A DNA stretch of 64,000 nt from Maribacter stanieri (GTDB lineage: Bacteria; Bacteroidota; Bacteroidia; Flavobacteriales; Flavobacteriaceae). The stretch covers positions 2,033,856 to 2,097,855 of the forward strand of contig NZ_FOYX01000001.1 of the NCBI RefSeq assembly GCF_900112245.1. The letters are read 5' to 3'. The position numbers and the translations under genes were made by a program. Position 1 is the stretch's first letter. Each line of letters starts with the position of its first letter. Under the pieces are notes generated by a model, which was not told where the DNA came from, searched no databases, and was given only the letters and a program-made list of their open reading frames with translations. Shown here in pieces: positions 42,906 through 53,334 of the stretch.

Positions 42906-44597
42906 ATGACGTTAAAAGTTGTAATTATTACTTGTATTTTATTTTTATTCCAAGGATGTAAGCCTGAAGATAAAAGGTTAGAGAAGTCAATTTCGGAAAG
43001 GCCAAATATAATTTTTATTTTAGCGGATGACTACGGAATTATGGATAGTCAAGCTTATGCTGAAAAATTTACTGGAGCTAAAAGTTCTGAGATGTTTTAC
43101 GAAACTCCAAATATAGATAGGTTGATCAGTGAAGGAGTTGCTTTTTCTCAAGCATACACAAATCAATTATGTTCGCCTACACGGGCGAGTATTTTGACAG
43201 GTAAATATGCAAGTAGATTAGGCTTTACTACAGCAATGCCCCCTAGAGAAACTTATTATAATCAAAATTTACCAACACCTGAAGGTTATTTTCCTAATGA
43301 TGTATTAGAACATAGCGATAATATTTTAATTGAGCAGGCATTGCTAAATGGTATTTCAAATTCTGCTGTACCATCTGGCTTAGCCATAGATCAAGGTAAA
43401 GATGAGATTTCGATAGCTGAAGCTTTGAAAGATTATCATTCTGCATTTATAGGTAAATGGCATTTAGGTGGGTTTGGGGCTAAAGGCTATCAACCAGCTG
43501 ACCAAGGCTTTGAGCCATTAGCATGGTTCGATGCCGGGGGGTCTGTTTATTATGATTGGAAGAAAGGCTGGGATAATAAAATTAAAACTCGTTTTCCAAA
43601 GATGCCACAAGAGCAATCGGAAATTGGAGATTCTGGTGAAGAAACAGATGAAGATTATCTGACCAACGATTTAACGGTACAGGCCTTAAGATTTATTGAT
43701 AAAAGTGCTGAAATTAATGATAAACCTTTCTTTCTATACTTCTCTCATTTTGCAGTGCATTCACCATATCAAGGTCAAAAAGATGAAATCGACTATTTTA
43801 AGAGTAAGCCAACCAAAGGGTGGAACAACCAAAAGGATCCAACCTATGCTGCCATGATAAAAAGTATGGATAATTCGGTGGGCCAAATCTTGAAGAAATT
43901 AGAAGAAACAGGACTTGACAGAAATACATTAGTAATTTTCATGTCCGATAATGGGGGAATAGATTCAAAAATAACGCCTAATGGCGATGGTACCGATAAT
44001 AGTCCATTTTTAGGAGGTAAAGCTTGTTTGACCGAGGGTGGTATTCGGGTACCTCTTATTTTTAGATGGCCGGGCAAAATTAAAGAAGGTCAATGGGTAG
44101 ACGTTCCTGTAGATTGTACAGATATTTATCCAACCATTTTAGATGCTGCTAATTACGATGCAAAAGCAATTGTACATGAAAATGTATTAGATGGGCAAAG
44201 TATATTTCCTTTGCTCTCAGATGTTGAGAATATTCATAAAAACTATAGTAAAGAAACTCATTATTGGCATTACCCATTCAATGTAATATATAATAGCCCT
44301 TATGAGCCATATGCTCTAACACCTCATTCTGCAATTAGAGATGGAGATTATAAGTTGATTTTTGACTGGTATGGTCGTTTTTATTTATATAATATTAAAA
44401 CTGACCCATTTGAAAAAAATAATTTGGCTGTCGAAAAGACAGACTTAAAAAATGCATTATTTAAAAAATTAATGACTTGGATATCAGAAAATGTAGAAAA
44501 ACGATACTGGCCAAGAGTAAATCCAGAATATGATGCAAAAAAAGAAGTGAGAGGAATACCCTTTAATAATTTTTTTATAGAGTATTTGGAAAAATAG
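42906..44597 (+). CDS. Lipoprotein sulfatase (type I, S1 family)
   Basis: 563 residues from ATG 42906. Type II signal FLFQGC has its lipobox Cys at 18. The sulfatase fold starts with metal ligands NIIFILADD (about 34-42). Formylglycine site CSPTR is at residue 89, GKWHLGG holds Lys/His near 180, and FMSDNGG holds the Asp/Asn pair near 340. It removes sulfate esters from a polysaccharide or oligosaccharide at the cell surface or in the periplasm. The C-terminal cap of about 100 residues is typical of S1 enzymes. The substrate is not proven; with a rhamnose operon next door, a sulfated rhamnose glycan is likely. Confidence 0.9.
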   Translation: MTLKVVIITCILFLFQGCKPEDKRLEKSISERPNIIFILADDYGIMDSQAYAEKFTGAKSSEMFYETPNIDRLISEGVAFSQAYTNQLCSPTRASILTGKYASRLGFTTAMPPRETYYNQNLPTPEGYFPNDVLEHSDNILIEQALLNGISNSAVPSGLAIDQGKDEISIAEALKDYHSAFIGKWHLGGFGAKGYQPADQGFEPLAWFDAGGSVYYDWKKGWDNKIKTRFPKMPQEQSEIGDSGEETDEDYLTNDLTVQALRFIDKSAEINDKPFFLYFSHFAVHSPYQGQKDEIDYFKSKPTKGWNNQKDPTYAAMIKSMDNSVGQILKKLEETGLDRNTLVIFMSDNGGIDSKITPNGDGTDNSPFLGGKACLTEGGIRVPLIFRWPGKIKEGQWVDVPVDCTDIYPTILDAANYDAKAIVHENVLDGQSIFPLLSDVENIHKNYSKETHYWHYPFNVIYNSPYEPYALTPHSAIRDGDYKLIFDWYGRFYLYNIKTDPFEKNNLAVEKTDLKNALFKKLMTWISENVEKRYWPRVNPEYDAKKEVRGIPFNNFFIEYLEK

Positions 44598-45595
44598 AAC
44601 TCTTGTTGAGTTTAGGTCATGTATTAATTAAAATCTATGAAATTTATATATACTTAATCTAAGGTAGCCAAATGCTAGCAACATCCATAAAATATGGACT
44701 TATAAAAGCATATATACTGAACGAAGATTTATGTATATGCACTATTTTATAGAAATCAACTAGAATTATAATTATATTCTAGTTTAAAAAAGGAAAATTC
44801 TAATTTCATAATATAACTAAGCTTTTAAATATATTGTAATTGAATATGTTGCTAAAATATAAAATTATGTTTTTTCGTTTACCCTACAAAAAGTGAAAAT
44901 CTTAAAGAATTTGATAATAGAACTTTCTACACGTAAACCAAACTTAATCTAAATTTTTTTTAAAACTTTTTAAATAAGGAGCTGGGAGAATATTAAAAAT
45001 ATGATTTAAAATTACTTCTGTTCTAATTATAAAGGTACCCTACTGCTCTTTTATTAAAGATATGGATTAAACAATTGTAAAAAATTTACGCTGGAATATG
45101 CGATACTAATAGCTATACTAGTTTCTTGTCAAAGTGCCAATTGTAATATTTATAATAATCTCTCATATTCCTAACCCTGAATTAAAGTTATAGTATTTAA
45201 GGGAACCTATTAATTATAAAGTTTTTAGGAAAAAATTAAGGCGGTTTTCATAAATGTTTAAGCTTTTTATTTTACATCGTAATTTCAAATGGATTCATTA
45301 TTGATAGACCATTTGTTATTCAAATAAAAAAATTCCGTCACTATAGTGTCTTTCCTAATCCATAAACGGTAAGTTGATAAGATTATAAAAAAGAATTTAA
45401 ATAATATTCGATTTTCAACTCTTTAAAATACCGTAGATTTTTTACTTGGCTTTCTTAGTTTAACAGGATAGTACAGGATAGTACAGCATTGTGCAGGATG
45501 AATTAATAATCTTACAACTATATTTTTGAGTATCTGATAAAAGTTCAACTATTTTTTTCAGGACAACTCAAAAACTAACCTTATAATTCAAGATT
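44598..45595. other. Long AT-rich intergenic region with a lipoprotein-signal remnant
   Basis: Nearly 1 kb without an intact gene. At 45076-45174 a plus-strand frame reads KKFTLEYAILIAILVSCQSA (a lipoprotein signal peptide with lipobox) after a TGT where ATG is expected, then stops. This looks like the 5' remnant of a lost lipoprotein gene. The susC operator and promoter lie at 45463-45528. I see nothing else. Confidence 0.4.
45463..45528 (+). promoter_or_regulatory. Four CAGGAT-type direct repeats and promoter of susC
   Basis: ACAGGATAGT is repeated twice, followed by ACAGCATTGT and GCAGGATG (45463-45500), an exact 10-bp period and so one face of the helix. A 20-nt gap then leads to TATTTTTG (45521-45528). 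The leader before ATG 45596 is about 60 nt. Confidence 0.65.
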
Positions 45596-48500
45596 ATGAA
45601 AAAAAGATTTTACAGGAATTCTAGGAAATTCCTTTTAGTTTTTTCCTTACTATGGGGAATTACTGTCATGGCTCAAGAAGCTACAGTTACAGGTACTATA
45701 ATTTCTTCCGAAGATTCATTGCCTTTACCAGGTGTTAATGTGATAGTTAGTGGTACCACTGTAGGTACAGTAACAGATTTTGATGGTAACTATTCAATCC
45801 AAGTTTCTTCAAGTAATAGTTCATTATTGTTTTCTTATATTGGTTTTACTACACAAACGATAGCGGTAAATGGTCAAAGTCAAATTAATGTTAGCATGGT
45901 TCAAGATGCCGCAGCTTTAGATGAGGTTGTCGTTGTTGGTTATGGTACTCAAATTAAGAGGAAAGTTACCGGTTCAGTTCAAACTGTAGATTTGGAAGAT
46001 TTTGCAGATATTCCAGTTACACAAGTTACGCAAAAACTACAGGGTCAATTGGCCGGTGTTCAGATTAATCAAACAACTGGTAAACCAGGTCAAGGTATAT
46101 CGGTACGTATAAGAGGGCAGTTGTCGGTTTCTGGTGGTAGTGATCCTTTATATGTGGTAGATGGATTTCCAATTGCAGGAAATATTAATACATTGAACCC
46201 TGCAGAAATAGAAACTATTTCAGTTTTAAAAGATGCTGCTTCTACTTCTTTATATGGTTCAAGAGCTGCGAATGGCGTTGTTTTAATTACAACTAAACAA
46301 GGTAAAACTGGCCAGACCAACGTTAGCCTGAATATATCTACAGGAATACAAAGTGTGCCACAACGTGGTAGAATTGATATGATGGATGCTGTAGAGTTCG
46401 CTCAGTTTAAAAAGGAGTATTATGAAGATCAAGGTAGTCCAGTGCCAGATATTTTTCAAAACCCTTCTCAATATGAAGGTCAAACTAATGACTGGTATGA
46501 TGCACTTTTGCGTACGTCGCCTCAAACTATCTATAGTCTTGCAATATCATCTAATACCGAAAAGTTAAGAAGTTCTGTCGTAGCTGGTTTTACAGATAGA
46601 GAAGGTGTAGTGTTAGGTAGTGATTGGAGACAATATACGCTAAGAGCAAATTTGGCTTATGATATATCTGATGACATAACAATTGGGGTTAATGTCGCGC
46701 CAAGTTGGGTGATAGATAATACACCTAGAACAGATGGAACAAGAGGTCAAGGTATTTTATTTAATGCCATACATACATGGCCAATAATGCCAATTTACAA
46801 TGACGATGGTACGAGAACAGAATTTAATAGATTTCCGGCAGATACCGGTAACATATTTTCATATGCAAACTGGCTTAATTCTGCAGAGAGAATTACAGAA
46901 GAAACTAAAAACCTTAATTTACTTTCTAATGCTTATATAGAATGGAAACCTGTTAAAGGTTTAAGTATTAAATCAAGTTTAAACGCTGAATTCTATAGAA
47001 GTCAATATAAATATTTTAGCCCTACAAATGCTACTTTTAGAATTAATGCGCCAATACCAACTAATAATGAAGCAATTTGGGATAATAGAGATACTTTTTC
47101 TTGGTTGAACGAAAATATTGTCACATACACGAGATCTTTCGGTGAACATAATTTCTCTCTTTTAGGTGGTTTTACGTATCAAAAATTTCGATTAGATAGA
47201 AGTAGGTTAGCGGCAAGTGATTTTGCTGATGATAGATTGCCAGTTATACAAGGTGCAACGAACATCAATAGGGCAGGCACATTTGATCAAGTTCAAGAAA
47301 ATACTTTAGTATCTGGACTTTCTAGGTTAACTTATGATTACCAAGGTAAATATTTGCTTACAGCTTCTATTCGTAGTGATGGTTCATCTCGATTTGGTTC
47401 AGAGAATAGATGGGGTACTTTCCCATCTATATCAGCAGGTTGGATAGCTTCTGACGAGTCCTTTTTAGAAAATTCTGAGAGTATTTCTTTACTGAAATTA
47501 AGAGGGAGTTGGGGTATAACAGGTAACAACAACATAGGAAATTATACACAATATGCATTAATTGACAATAACGTTCCTGCTGTATTTGGTGATACTTTTG
47601 CACCTGGATCGGCAGTAAATTCATTATCAAATCCAAACTTAGGTTGGGAAACCACTAAGCAGTTTGATTTAGGTATTGATTTGAGTCTTTTTAATGACAG
47701 AGTATCTTTTATTTATGATTATTACAAGAAGAATACGACAAATTTATTGTTTAACATTCAAGTGCCAAGAGAGTCTGGTTTTTCTAATTTCAGTGATAAT
47801 ATTGGAGAAATTAAATTCTGGGGTCATGAGTTCTCGTTAAATACTGTAAATACAACAGGAAAATTTAAGTGGACAACAAATGCAAATATTTCATTTAATA
47901 GAAATGAAGTAGTAGCGTTGGCAGAGGGAATCGATCAAGTATTTGGCGATTATCATATTACACAATTAGGACAGCCTTTTGGTCAATTTTATGGTCACGT
48001 TTCTGATGGTGTTTATTTAAATCAAGCTGATTTGGACAGTTCTCCTCAAGTTCCTGGTCGTTCTACAGTTGGTAGTATAAAGCTAGTTGATGTAAATGGT
48101 GATGGGGTAATTACACGAGGTGGTCTAAATGATGACCGTGCAATAACAGGTAATCCGTTTCCAGACTTTACTTATGGTATTACGAATAGAATTACTTATG
48201 ACAATTGGGACTTTTCTGTAGTAGGTACAGGTTCTCAAGGAAATGAGGTATTAGTGAGACATTTATTCAGTACTGCAAACCTAGATGGTGTATTTAATTT
48301 ACTTGCAAGTGTTAAGGATCGGTTTAGATCAGTTGAAAATCCAGGGGCAGGCTTTTTCGGCACTACGGTTGGTGGAGGTAACGTAACTGGTATCGAAAGA
48401 GATTGGATCAACGATCGTTTTGTTGCTGATGCTTCTTATTTTAATATTAGAAATATTACGTTAGGGTATACGCTACCTGGTTTAGAAAAATACTTTAAAT

Positions 48501-48685
48501 CAGCTCGTATTTACGGATCAATTCAAAATGTGCACATCTTTACTAAATACTGGGGTGGACAAAATCCAGAAGTTAGCTCTCAAGATGATGGGCAAGGTGA
48601 TGGTGGAAACTTAAGCCAAGGTGTTGACCTTACCGGCTACCCTGTTCCACGTATAATTAATATTGGTGTAAACCTTAATTTTTAA
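45596..48685 (+). CDS. susC: SusC-type TonB-dependent outer membrane transporter
   Basis: 1029 residues with a signal peptide (to about residue 26, VMAQ). A CarboxypepD-regulatory-like domain (about 28-105) has GVNVIVSGTTVGTVTDFDGN. The TonB-box region EVVVVGYGTQ is followed by a plug domain with PLYVVDGFPIAG and SASLYGSRAANGVVLITTK-like sequence, then a beta-barrel ending in INIGVNLNF. It imports oligosaccharides across the outer membrane with the adjacent SusD. There is no anti-sigma N-extension, so control is probably by the upstream CAGGAT operator. Confidence 0.95.
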   Translation: MKKRFYRNSRKFLLVFSLLWGITVMAQEATVTGTIISSEDSLPLPGVNVIVSGTTVGTVTDFDGNYSIQVSSSNSSLLFSYIGFTTQTIAVNGQSQINVSMVQDAAALDEVVVVGYGTQIKRKVTGSVQTVDLEDFADIPVTQVTQKLQGQLAGVQINQTTGKPGQGISVRIRGQLSVSGGSDPLYVVDGFPIAGNINTLNPAEIETISVLKDAASTSLYGSRAANGVVLITTKQGKTGQTNVSLNISTGIQSVPQRGRIDMMDAVEFAQFKKEYYEDQGSPVPDIFQNPSQYEGQTNDWYDALLRTSPQTIYSLAISSNTEKLRSSVVAGFTDREGVVLGSDWRQYTLRANLAYDISDDITIGVNVAPSWVIDNTPRTDGTRGQGILFNAIHTWPIMPIYNDDGTRTEFNRFPADTGNIFSYANWLNSAERITEETKNLNLLSNAYIEWKPVKGLSIKSSLNAEFYRSQYKYFSPTNATFRINAPIPTNNEAIWDNRDTFSWLNENIVTYTRSFGEHNFSLLGGFTYQKFRLDRSRLAASDFADDRLPVIQGATNINRAGTFDQVQENTLVSGLSRLTYDYQGKYLLTASIRSDGSSRFGSENRWGTFPSISAGWIASDESFLENSESISLLKLRGSWGITGNNNIGNYTQYALIDNNVPAVFGDTFAPGSAVNSLSNPNLGWETTKQFDLGIDLSLFNDRVSFIYDYYKKNTTNLLFNIQVPRESGFSNFSDNIGEIKFWGHEFSLNTVNTTGKFKWTTNANISFNRNEVVALAEGIDQVFGDYHITQLGQPFGQFYGHVSDGVYLNQADLDSSPQVPGRSTVGSIKLVDVNGDGVITRGGLNDDRAITGNPFPDFTYGITNRITYDNWDFSVVGTGSQGNEVLVRHLFSTANLDGVFNLLASVKDRFRSVENPGAGFFGTTVGGGNVTGIERDWINDRFVADASYFNIRNITLGYTLPGLEKYFKSARIYGSIQNVHIFTKYWGGQNPEVSSQDDGQGDGGNLSQGVDLTGYPVPRIINIGVNLNF

Positions 48686-48739
48686 ATTACAAAACAAAAT
48701 TAAAAAAAGTATTATTTAGATAATATAAAACTAAAAAAG

Positions 48740-50230
48740 ATGAAAAAAATAATCATACTACTTGTTCTCTGCACTTTGGGGATTAGCTGTGACGATGAGC
48801 TGACCATATTTCCTGAAGATTCACTAAGTGTACCAACTTTCTTTAAAACAGAAGAAGATTTTACTCAGGCAATCAATGCAACTTATGAACCCTTAAGAAA
48901 TATGTATAATCAATCAAAACCATTTCTTACCGAAATGAGCTCTGATAACACTTACTATGCCAGAAATACAGCATTTGGTGCTACTGAACAGCAAGAAGAT
49001 ATAGCTGACCATTCCATTCCAAGTGATGGTGGTATAACGGCGAATAGTCATGTTACGAATGTATACCGTGATCTTTATGCAATAATTGCAAGGGCAAATC
49101 AAATATTAATTACTATAGACGAAGCAGAAATAGATGAAACCGTAAGAGCAAATGTTAAAGGTCAAGCTTTATTCTTAAGGTCATTTGCTTATTTTGATCT
49201 TGTTCAATTATATGGTTCTGTTCCTATGCATTTAGAACCGGTAACGGATCGAGAAGGTGCTGCTTTGCCACTTTCTACAGAAGATGTCATTTATGCTCAA
49301 ATAGTGCAAGATGCACAAGGTGCTATTTCGTTATTACCTTTAAAATCTATCCAAGAACCTGGTAGGGCGACATCTGGTGCCGCACGTACTTTATTGGCGA
49401 ACGTTCATATAGTACTTGAACAATGGAATCAAGCAGAGATATTATTGAAAGAAGTGGTTGGTAGTGATCAGTATATGCTGATGCCAAATTATGAGGATGC
49501 TTTTTCTGAAAACAGCAGTAATAAGAATAATATGGAATCTGTTTTTGAAATTCAATACAGAGAAGGTGCGGAAGGATTACAAGGGAATTTTTTATATAAC
49601 TTTTTACCAAGACCTATTGAAGCCGACGAGGTAGGGGCTATTACTGGTACATCTAATCCACAACCAATTAATGGTGAAGGAAATAACATACCTACCCCAG
49701 ATATTATTGCAGCCTATGAGGAGGGTGATCTACGTGAAGATGCTTCAATTCAATATGTAACATTGAGTGAAAGTTTTTGGAACGATGGTGTATACCCTAT
49801 TATTAAGAAATATGTAGAACCACATGCATTACACCAGAATCATGGAATGAATTTTCCTGTTTATCGCTACTCAGAGGTGCTTTTGTTTTTAGCAGAAGCG
49901 TTGGAAGAACAGGGTAAAGGAGGAGAAGCACTTCCTTATTTAAATGAAGTGCGAGCACGTGCAGGTTTAGGTGACGCAACTGGCGATCTAGAAGAAGCTA
50001 TTTTTGAAGAAAGAAGGGTAGAATTGGCTTTTGAAAATAAAAGATGGTTCGATTTGGTTAGAACTGGTCGTGCTAATGAAGTAATAACTGCTTTCGGTGC
50101 TCGGGTATTTAGTAATCCAAATGATTACTATTATCCTGTTGGGGCTGAACCTAGAGGAAATTCATTTAGTAATATTAGATTACGTTATGCATTGCCAGCT
50201 TCTGAATCTGAGTTTAACCCAAATTTCTAA
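48740..50230 (+). CDS. susD: SusD/RagB-type glycan-binding lipoprotein
   Basis: 496 residues with a type II signal (LVLCTLGISC, Cys near 17). The SusD helical core includes FLRSFAYFDLVQLYGSVP, the FPVYRYSEVLLFLAEAL TPR-like segment and the C-terminal ERRVELAFENKRWFDLVRTG motif. It caps the SusC barrel at the surface and binds the glycan. The gene lies 54 nt after susC in the same operon. Confidence 0.93.
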   Translation: MKKIIILLVLCTLGISCDDELTIFPEDSLSVPTFFKTEEDFTQAINATYEPLRNMYNQSKPFLTEMSSDNTYYARNTAFGATEQQEDIADHSIPSDGGITANSHVTNVYRDLYAIIARANQILITIDEAEIDETVRANVKGQALFLRSFAYFDLVQLYGSVPMHLEPVTDREGAALPLSTEDVIYAQIVQDAQGAISLLPLKSIQEPGRATSGAARTLLANVHIVLEQWNQAEILLKEVVGSDQYMLMPNYEDAFSENSSNKNNMESVFEIQYREGAEGLQGNFLYNFLPRPIEADEVGAITGTSNPQPINGEGNNIPTPDIIAAYEEGDLREDASIQYVTLSESFWNDGVYPIIKKYVEPHALHQNHGMNFPVYRYSEVLLFLAEALEEQGKGGEALPYLNEVRARAGLGDATGDLEEAIFEERRVELAFENKRWFDLVRTGRANEVITAFGARVFSNPNDYYYPVGAEPRGNSFSNIRLRYALPASESEFNPNF

Positions 50231-50239
50231 ATCATATAG

Positions 50240-52936
50240 ATGAGAAAAAAAATATTTAATAATAGCTGTATAGTCTTAATTCTATTGTTTTCAATTTCTT
50301 GCGAAAGCGGAAAAGAAAAGCCAGTTGCTGAACAGTTACCTCCTAAACTGGAAAAACTAAAGCTACAACAAGGCTTTAAGGCCGAACATCTATATAGTCC
50401 GTCTGAAAATAATCAAGGGTCATGGGTTGCCATGACCTTTGATAACAAAGACAGGTTAATAGTATCGGATCAGTATGGTGCCTTGTATAGAATGGAAGTG
50501 CCTGCAATAAATTCTGGGGAAAGTATTTCAAAAATTGAAAAATTAAAAATTCAAACTTCAGAAAAAGTAGCAGATTCAATTATTCAAATAGGGTATGCAC
50601 AAGGCTTATTATACGCTTTCAACAGTCTTTATGTTATGGTTAACCATAGAGGTAGCGATGAGTTCGAGAAAACTAGTGGTCTATATCGTCTTCAAGATAC
50701 TAATAATGACGACCAGTATGATAGTATAACCCTTTTGAAATCTTTGAATGGAGCAGGGGAGCATGGTCCACATAGTATAGTTCTTTCACCTGATGGAAAA
50801 TCTTTATACGTAATAGCTGGTAACCATACCGATTTACCTGAGATGGATAATTATTTTTTACCTAATAATTGGAAAAATGATAATCTTCTGTATGAAATTA
50901 AAGATCCTAGAGGTCATGCAAATGATCGTGCAGCACCAGGTGGTTGGGTTGCAAATCTAGATCCTGAAGGAAAAAAATGGGAATTGGTTGCTGCTGGTTT
51001 TAGAAACCCTTTTGATCTAGCTTTTAATGAACTTGGTGATATGTTTGTATATGACTCTGATATGGAGTGGGATTTGGGGATGCCTTGGTATCGACCGACA
51101 AGAATTTGTCATGTTACAAGTGGATCTGAATTCGGTTGGCGAACAGGTAATGGTAAATGGTCACCTGCATATCCAGATAATTTACCTCCAGTACTAGATA
51201 TAGGTCAGGGTTCACCAACAAATGTAATTTATGGTATGAACGCCAAATTTCCAGAGAAGTACAAGCATAGTATTTTTGCTTTTGACTGGAGTTTTGGAAT
51301 CATTTACGCTATGGAGCTAGAAACAGATGGATCTTCATATTCTGGTAAAAAAGAAGAATTTCTTTCTGGACTTCCTTTGCCACTAACAGATGGTGTTATT
51401 GGTCCTGATGGTGCTATGTACTTTATGACGGGTGGTCGAAAATTAGAGTCTGATTTGTATAGAGTATTTTATAATGGTTGGGGCGATAATATTCCAGAGA
51501 AAAGTATTGCTTTAGAGCAAACAGAAGAGAATAAGATTCGCAAAGAATTAGAAAAGTACCATGTTGGTATCAATGATAAAGCTGTAGATGCAGCTTGGCC
51601 ATATCTAGATAGTGAAGATAGATTTATTAGATATGCAGCTAGAATAGCAATTGAACAGCAACCGGTAGCCACATGGCAAAATAAGGTGTATGCCGAAGAA
51701 AATTCTGTTAAAAAGATTAATGCAGCAATTGCATTAGCAAGACAAGGAGCCGAAAATCAGCAAGATAAGTTAGTGGGTTTATTAACTACTATTGATTATA
51801 GTAAATTAACTTTAAGTCAGCAGGTTGATTTGGTAAGGGCTTTTGAATTGTGTTTGTCAAGGTTAGGTGAGCCAAATGGAAAAGTTAAAAATACAATAGC
51901 TGGTTATTTGTCACCTCATTACCCTTCTGAAAGTGATGTTCTTAATCAACTCTTGAGTAAAACATTGGTATATGTTGATGACGCTTCTATCGTATCAAAA
52001 ACACTCACGCTTTTAGAAACTCCACAGGGTGAAAATGTTGATGTTATGGCAAATACGGCTACAGATGCTGCAGATTTGATTTTAAGAAATCCGCAATATG
52101 GTATGTCAATAGCAGAAACATTAAAGAATATGCCTCCAGCACAAAGTACTTTTTATGGTAATGTTTTGAGCAATGCAACAAAAGGTTGGACACCAGAATT
52201 ACATGAGAGATATTTCAAGTGGTTTTACAAAGCATTTTCATTTAAAGCAGGAATGAGTTATATAGGTTTTATAGATAAGGCTCGTAAAAATGCTTTAAGT
52301 AAAGTATCTAAAGATAAATTTGAATTATACAATCAAATGTCTGGGGATTCTCTGTTAAGTAGCTCAGGCAATGAATTGGCAAGTCATGCAATTCAACCTA
52401 AAGGACCAAGAAAAAATTGGGCAGAAGAGGATATCGCTCCTTTATTGGCAGATGGTTTAACTAATAGAAATTTTGAACAGGGTAGAAATATGTTTTTGGC
52501 TACCAATTGTATTACTTGTCATTCCATGAAAGGAGAAGGGCAAAATATTGGACCAGAACTTTCACAGATTGGAACACGATTCTCTCCTGAAGATATGTTG
52601 ATGTCAATTATTGATCCAAATGATGTTATCTCAGATCAATATAACTCTACCGTATTTATTCTCAAAGATGGTAATTCTGTGGTAGGTAGAGTAATAAGTG
52701 AAAATGATGAAGAATATAAAATATCTCAAAATCCTTATGCTCCAGATGTAATCAGAAGTATTTCTAGAAGTGATGTGGTCAGTACTAAAATGTCTACAGT
52801 TTCATTAATGCCACCGGGAACTATTAATAGATTAAACGATGATGAAGTTAAAGATTTATTAGCGTATTTAATTGCAGGTGGAAATTCTGACAATGCTATT
52901 TTTAAAACATCAGAAAAGGGTGTTAGTGCAAAATAG
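50240..52936 (+). CDS. Secreted sugar dehydrogenase-like lipoprotein with HEAT-like region and cytochrome c domain
   Basis: 898 residues with a type II signal (LLFSISC). Residues about 35-420 form a beta-propeller of the PQQ/sorbosone dehydrogenase-like kind: EHGPHSIVLSPDGKSLYVIA, AAGFRNPFDLAFNELGD and PLPLTDGVIGPDGAMYFMTGG. Residues about 440-720 are helical, HEAT-like. A mono-haem cytochrome c domain follows, with CITCH at about 757 and the Met ligand region near 850. It would oxidise a sugar outside the cytoplasm and pass electrons to a carrier. It follows susD by 10 nt and precedes the keto-sugar-type cluster. Confidence 0.82.
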   Translation: MRKKIFNNSCIVLILLFSISCESGKEKPVAEQLPPKLEKLKLQQGFKAEHLYSPSENNQGSWVAMTFDNKDRLIVSDQYGALYRMEVPAINSGESISKIEKLKIQTSEKVADSIIQIGYAQGLLYAFNSLYVMVNHRGSDEFEKTSGLYRLQDTNNDDQYDSITLLKSLNGAGEHGPHSIVLSPDGKSLYVIAGNHTDLPEMDNYFLPNNWKNDNLLYEIKDPRGHANDRAAPGGWVANLDPEGKKWELVAAGFRNPFDLAFNELGDMFVYDSDMEWDLGMPWYRPTRICHVTSGSEFGWRTGNGKWSPAYPDNLPPVLDIGQGSPTNVIYGMNAKFPEKYKHSIFAFDWSFGIIYAMELETDGSSYSGKKEEFLSGLPLPLTDGVIGPDGAMYFMTGGRKLESDLYRVFYNGWGDNIPEKSIALEQTEENKIRKELEKYHVGINDKAVDAAWPYLDSEDRFIRYAARIAIEQQPVATWQNKVYAEENSVKKINAAIALARQGAENQQDKLVGLLTTIDYSKLTLSQQVDLVRAFELCLSRLGEPNGKVKNTIAGYLSPHYPSESDVLNQLLSKTLVYVDDASIVSKTLTLLETPQGENVDVMANTATDAADLILRNPQYGMSIAETLKNMPPAQSTFYGNVLSNATKGWTPELHERYFKWFYKAFSFKAGMSYIGFIDKARKNALSKVSKDKFELYNQMSGDSLLSSSGNELASHAIQPKGPRKNWAEEDIAPLLADGLTNRNFEQGRNMFLATNCITCHSMKGEGQNIGPELSQIGTRFSPEDMLMSIIDPNDVISDQYNSTVFILKDGNSVVGRVISENDEEYKISQNPYAPDVIRSISRSDVVSTKMSTVSLMPPGTINRLNDDEVKDLLAYLIAGGNSDNAIFKTSEKGVSAK

Positions 52937-52962
52937 GTAGTATTATTTATGAGTATGTGTTC

Positions 52963-53057
52963 TAAGAATGTGCTTACGAAGAGTTAGAAATGATAAATAA
53001 TTTGATTTTAAAATGATGCTGATTGAATTAAAATCATCTTCCGTAAGTACATTCTTA
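52963..53057. repeat. Long nested inverted repeat between operon segments
   Basis: Outer arms TAAGAATGTGCTTACGAAGA (52963-52982) and 53037-53057 pair over about 20 nt with two mismatches. Inside them TGATTTTAA (53003-53011) pairs with TTAAAATCA (53028-53036). It could be a processing or termination structure, or a small MITE-like element. The 52937-53334 gap contains nothing else that I recognise. Confidence 0.5.
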
Positions 53058-53334
53058 AAACTAAAGCATCACATTGGTTTTACGCGCTCTTTTTTTATGG
53101 AAATAAAGTAATTTGTATGTATTCAATAAGACGATAGTCTAACTATTGAATTACGTTTCTCAAACAAACATTATCAAGTTTTATACTTTTTTATAGAAGT
53201 TATGAATTGGCATTAATTACAGATTTTCACTAGATATTTATATGTGTTATTAAATGGTCTTATAAGTATAAATGAAGATGTAATTAAATCTAGCATATAA
53301 ATTAATTATTAGAACAAATTTAAGAATTTAAAAA

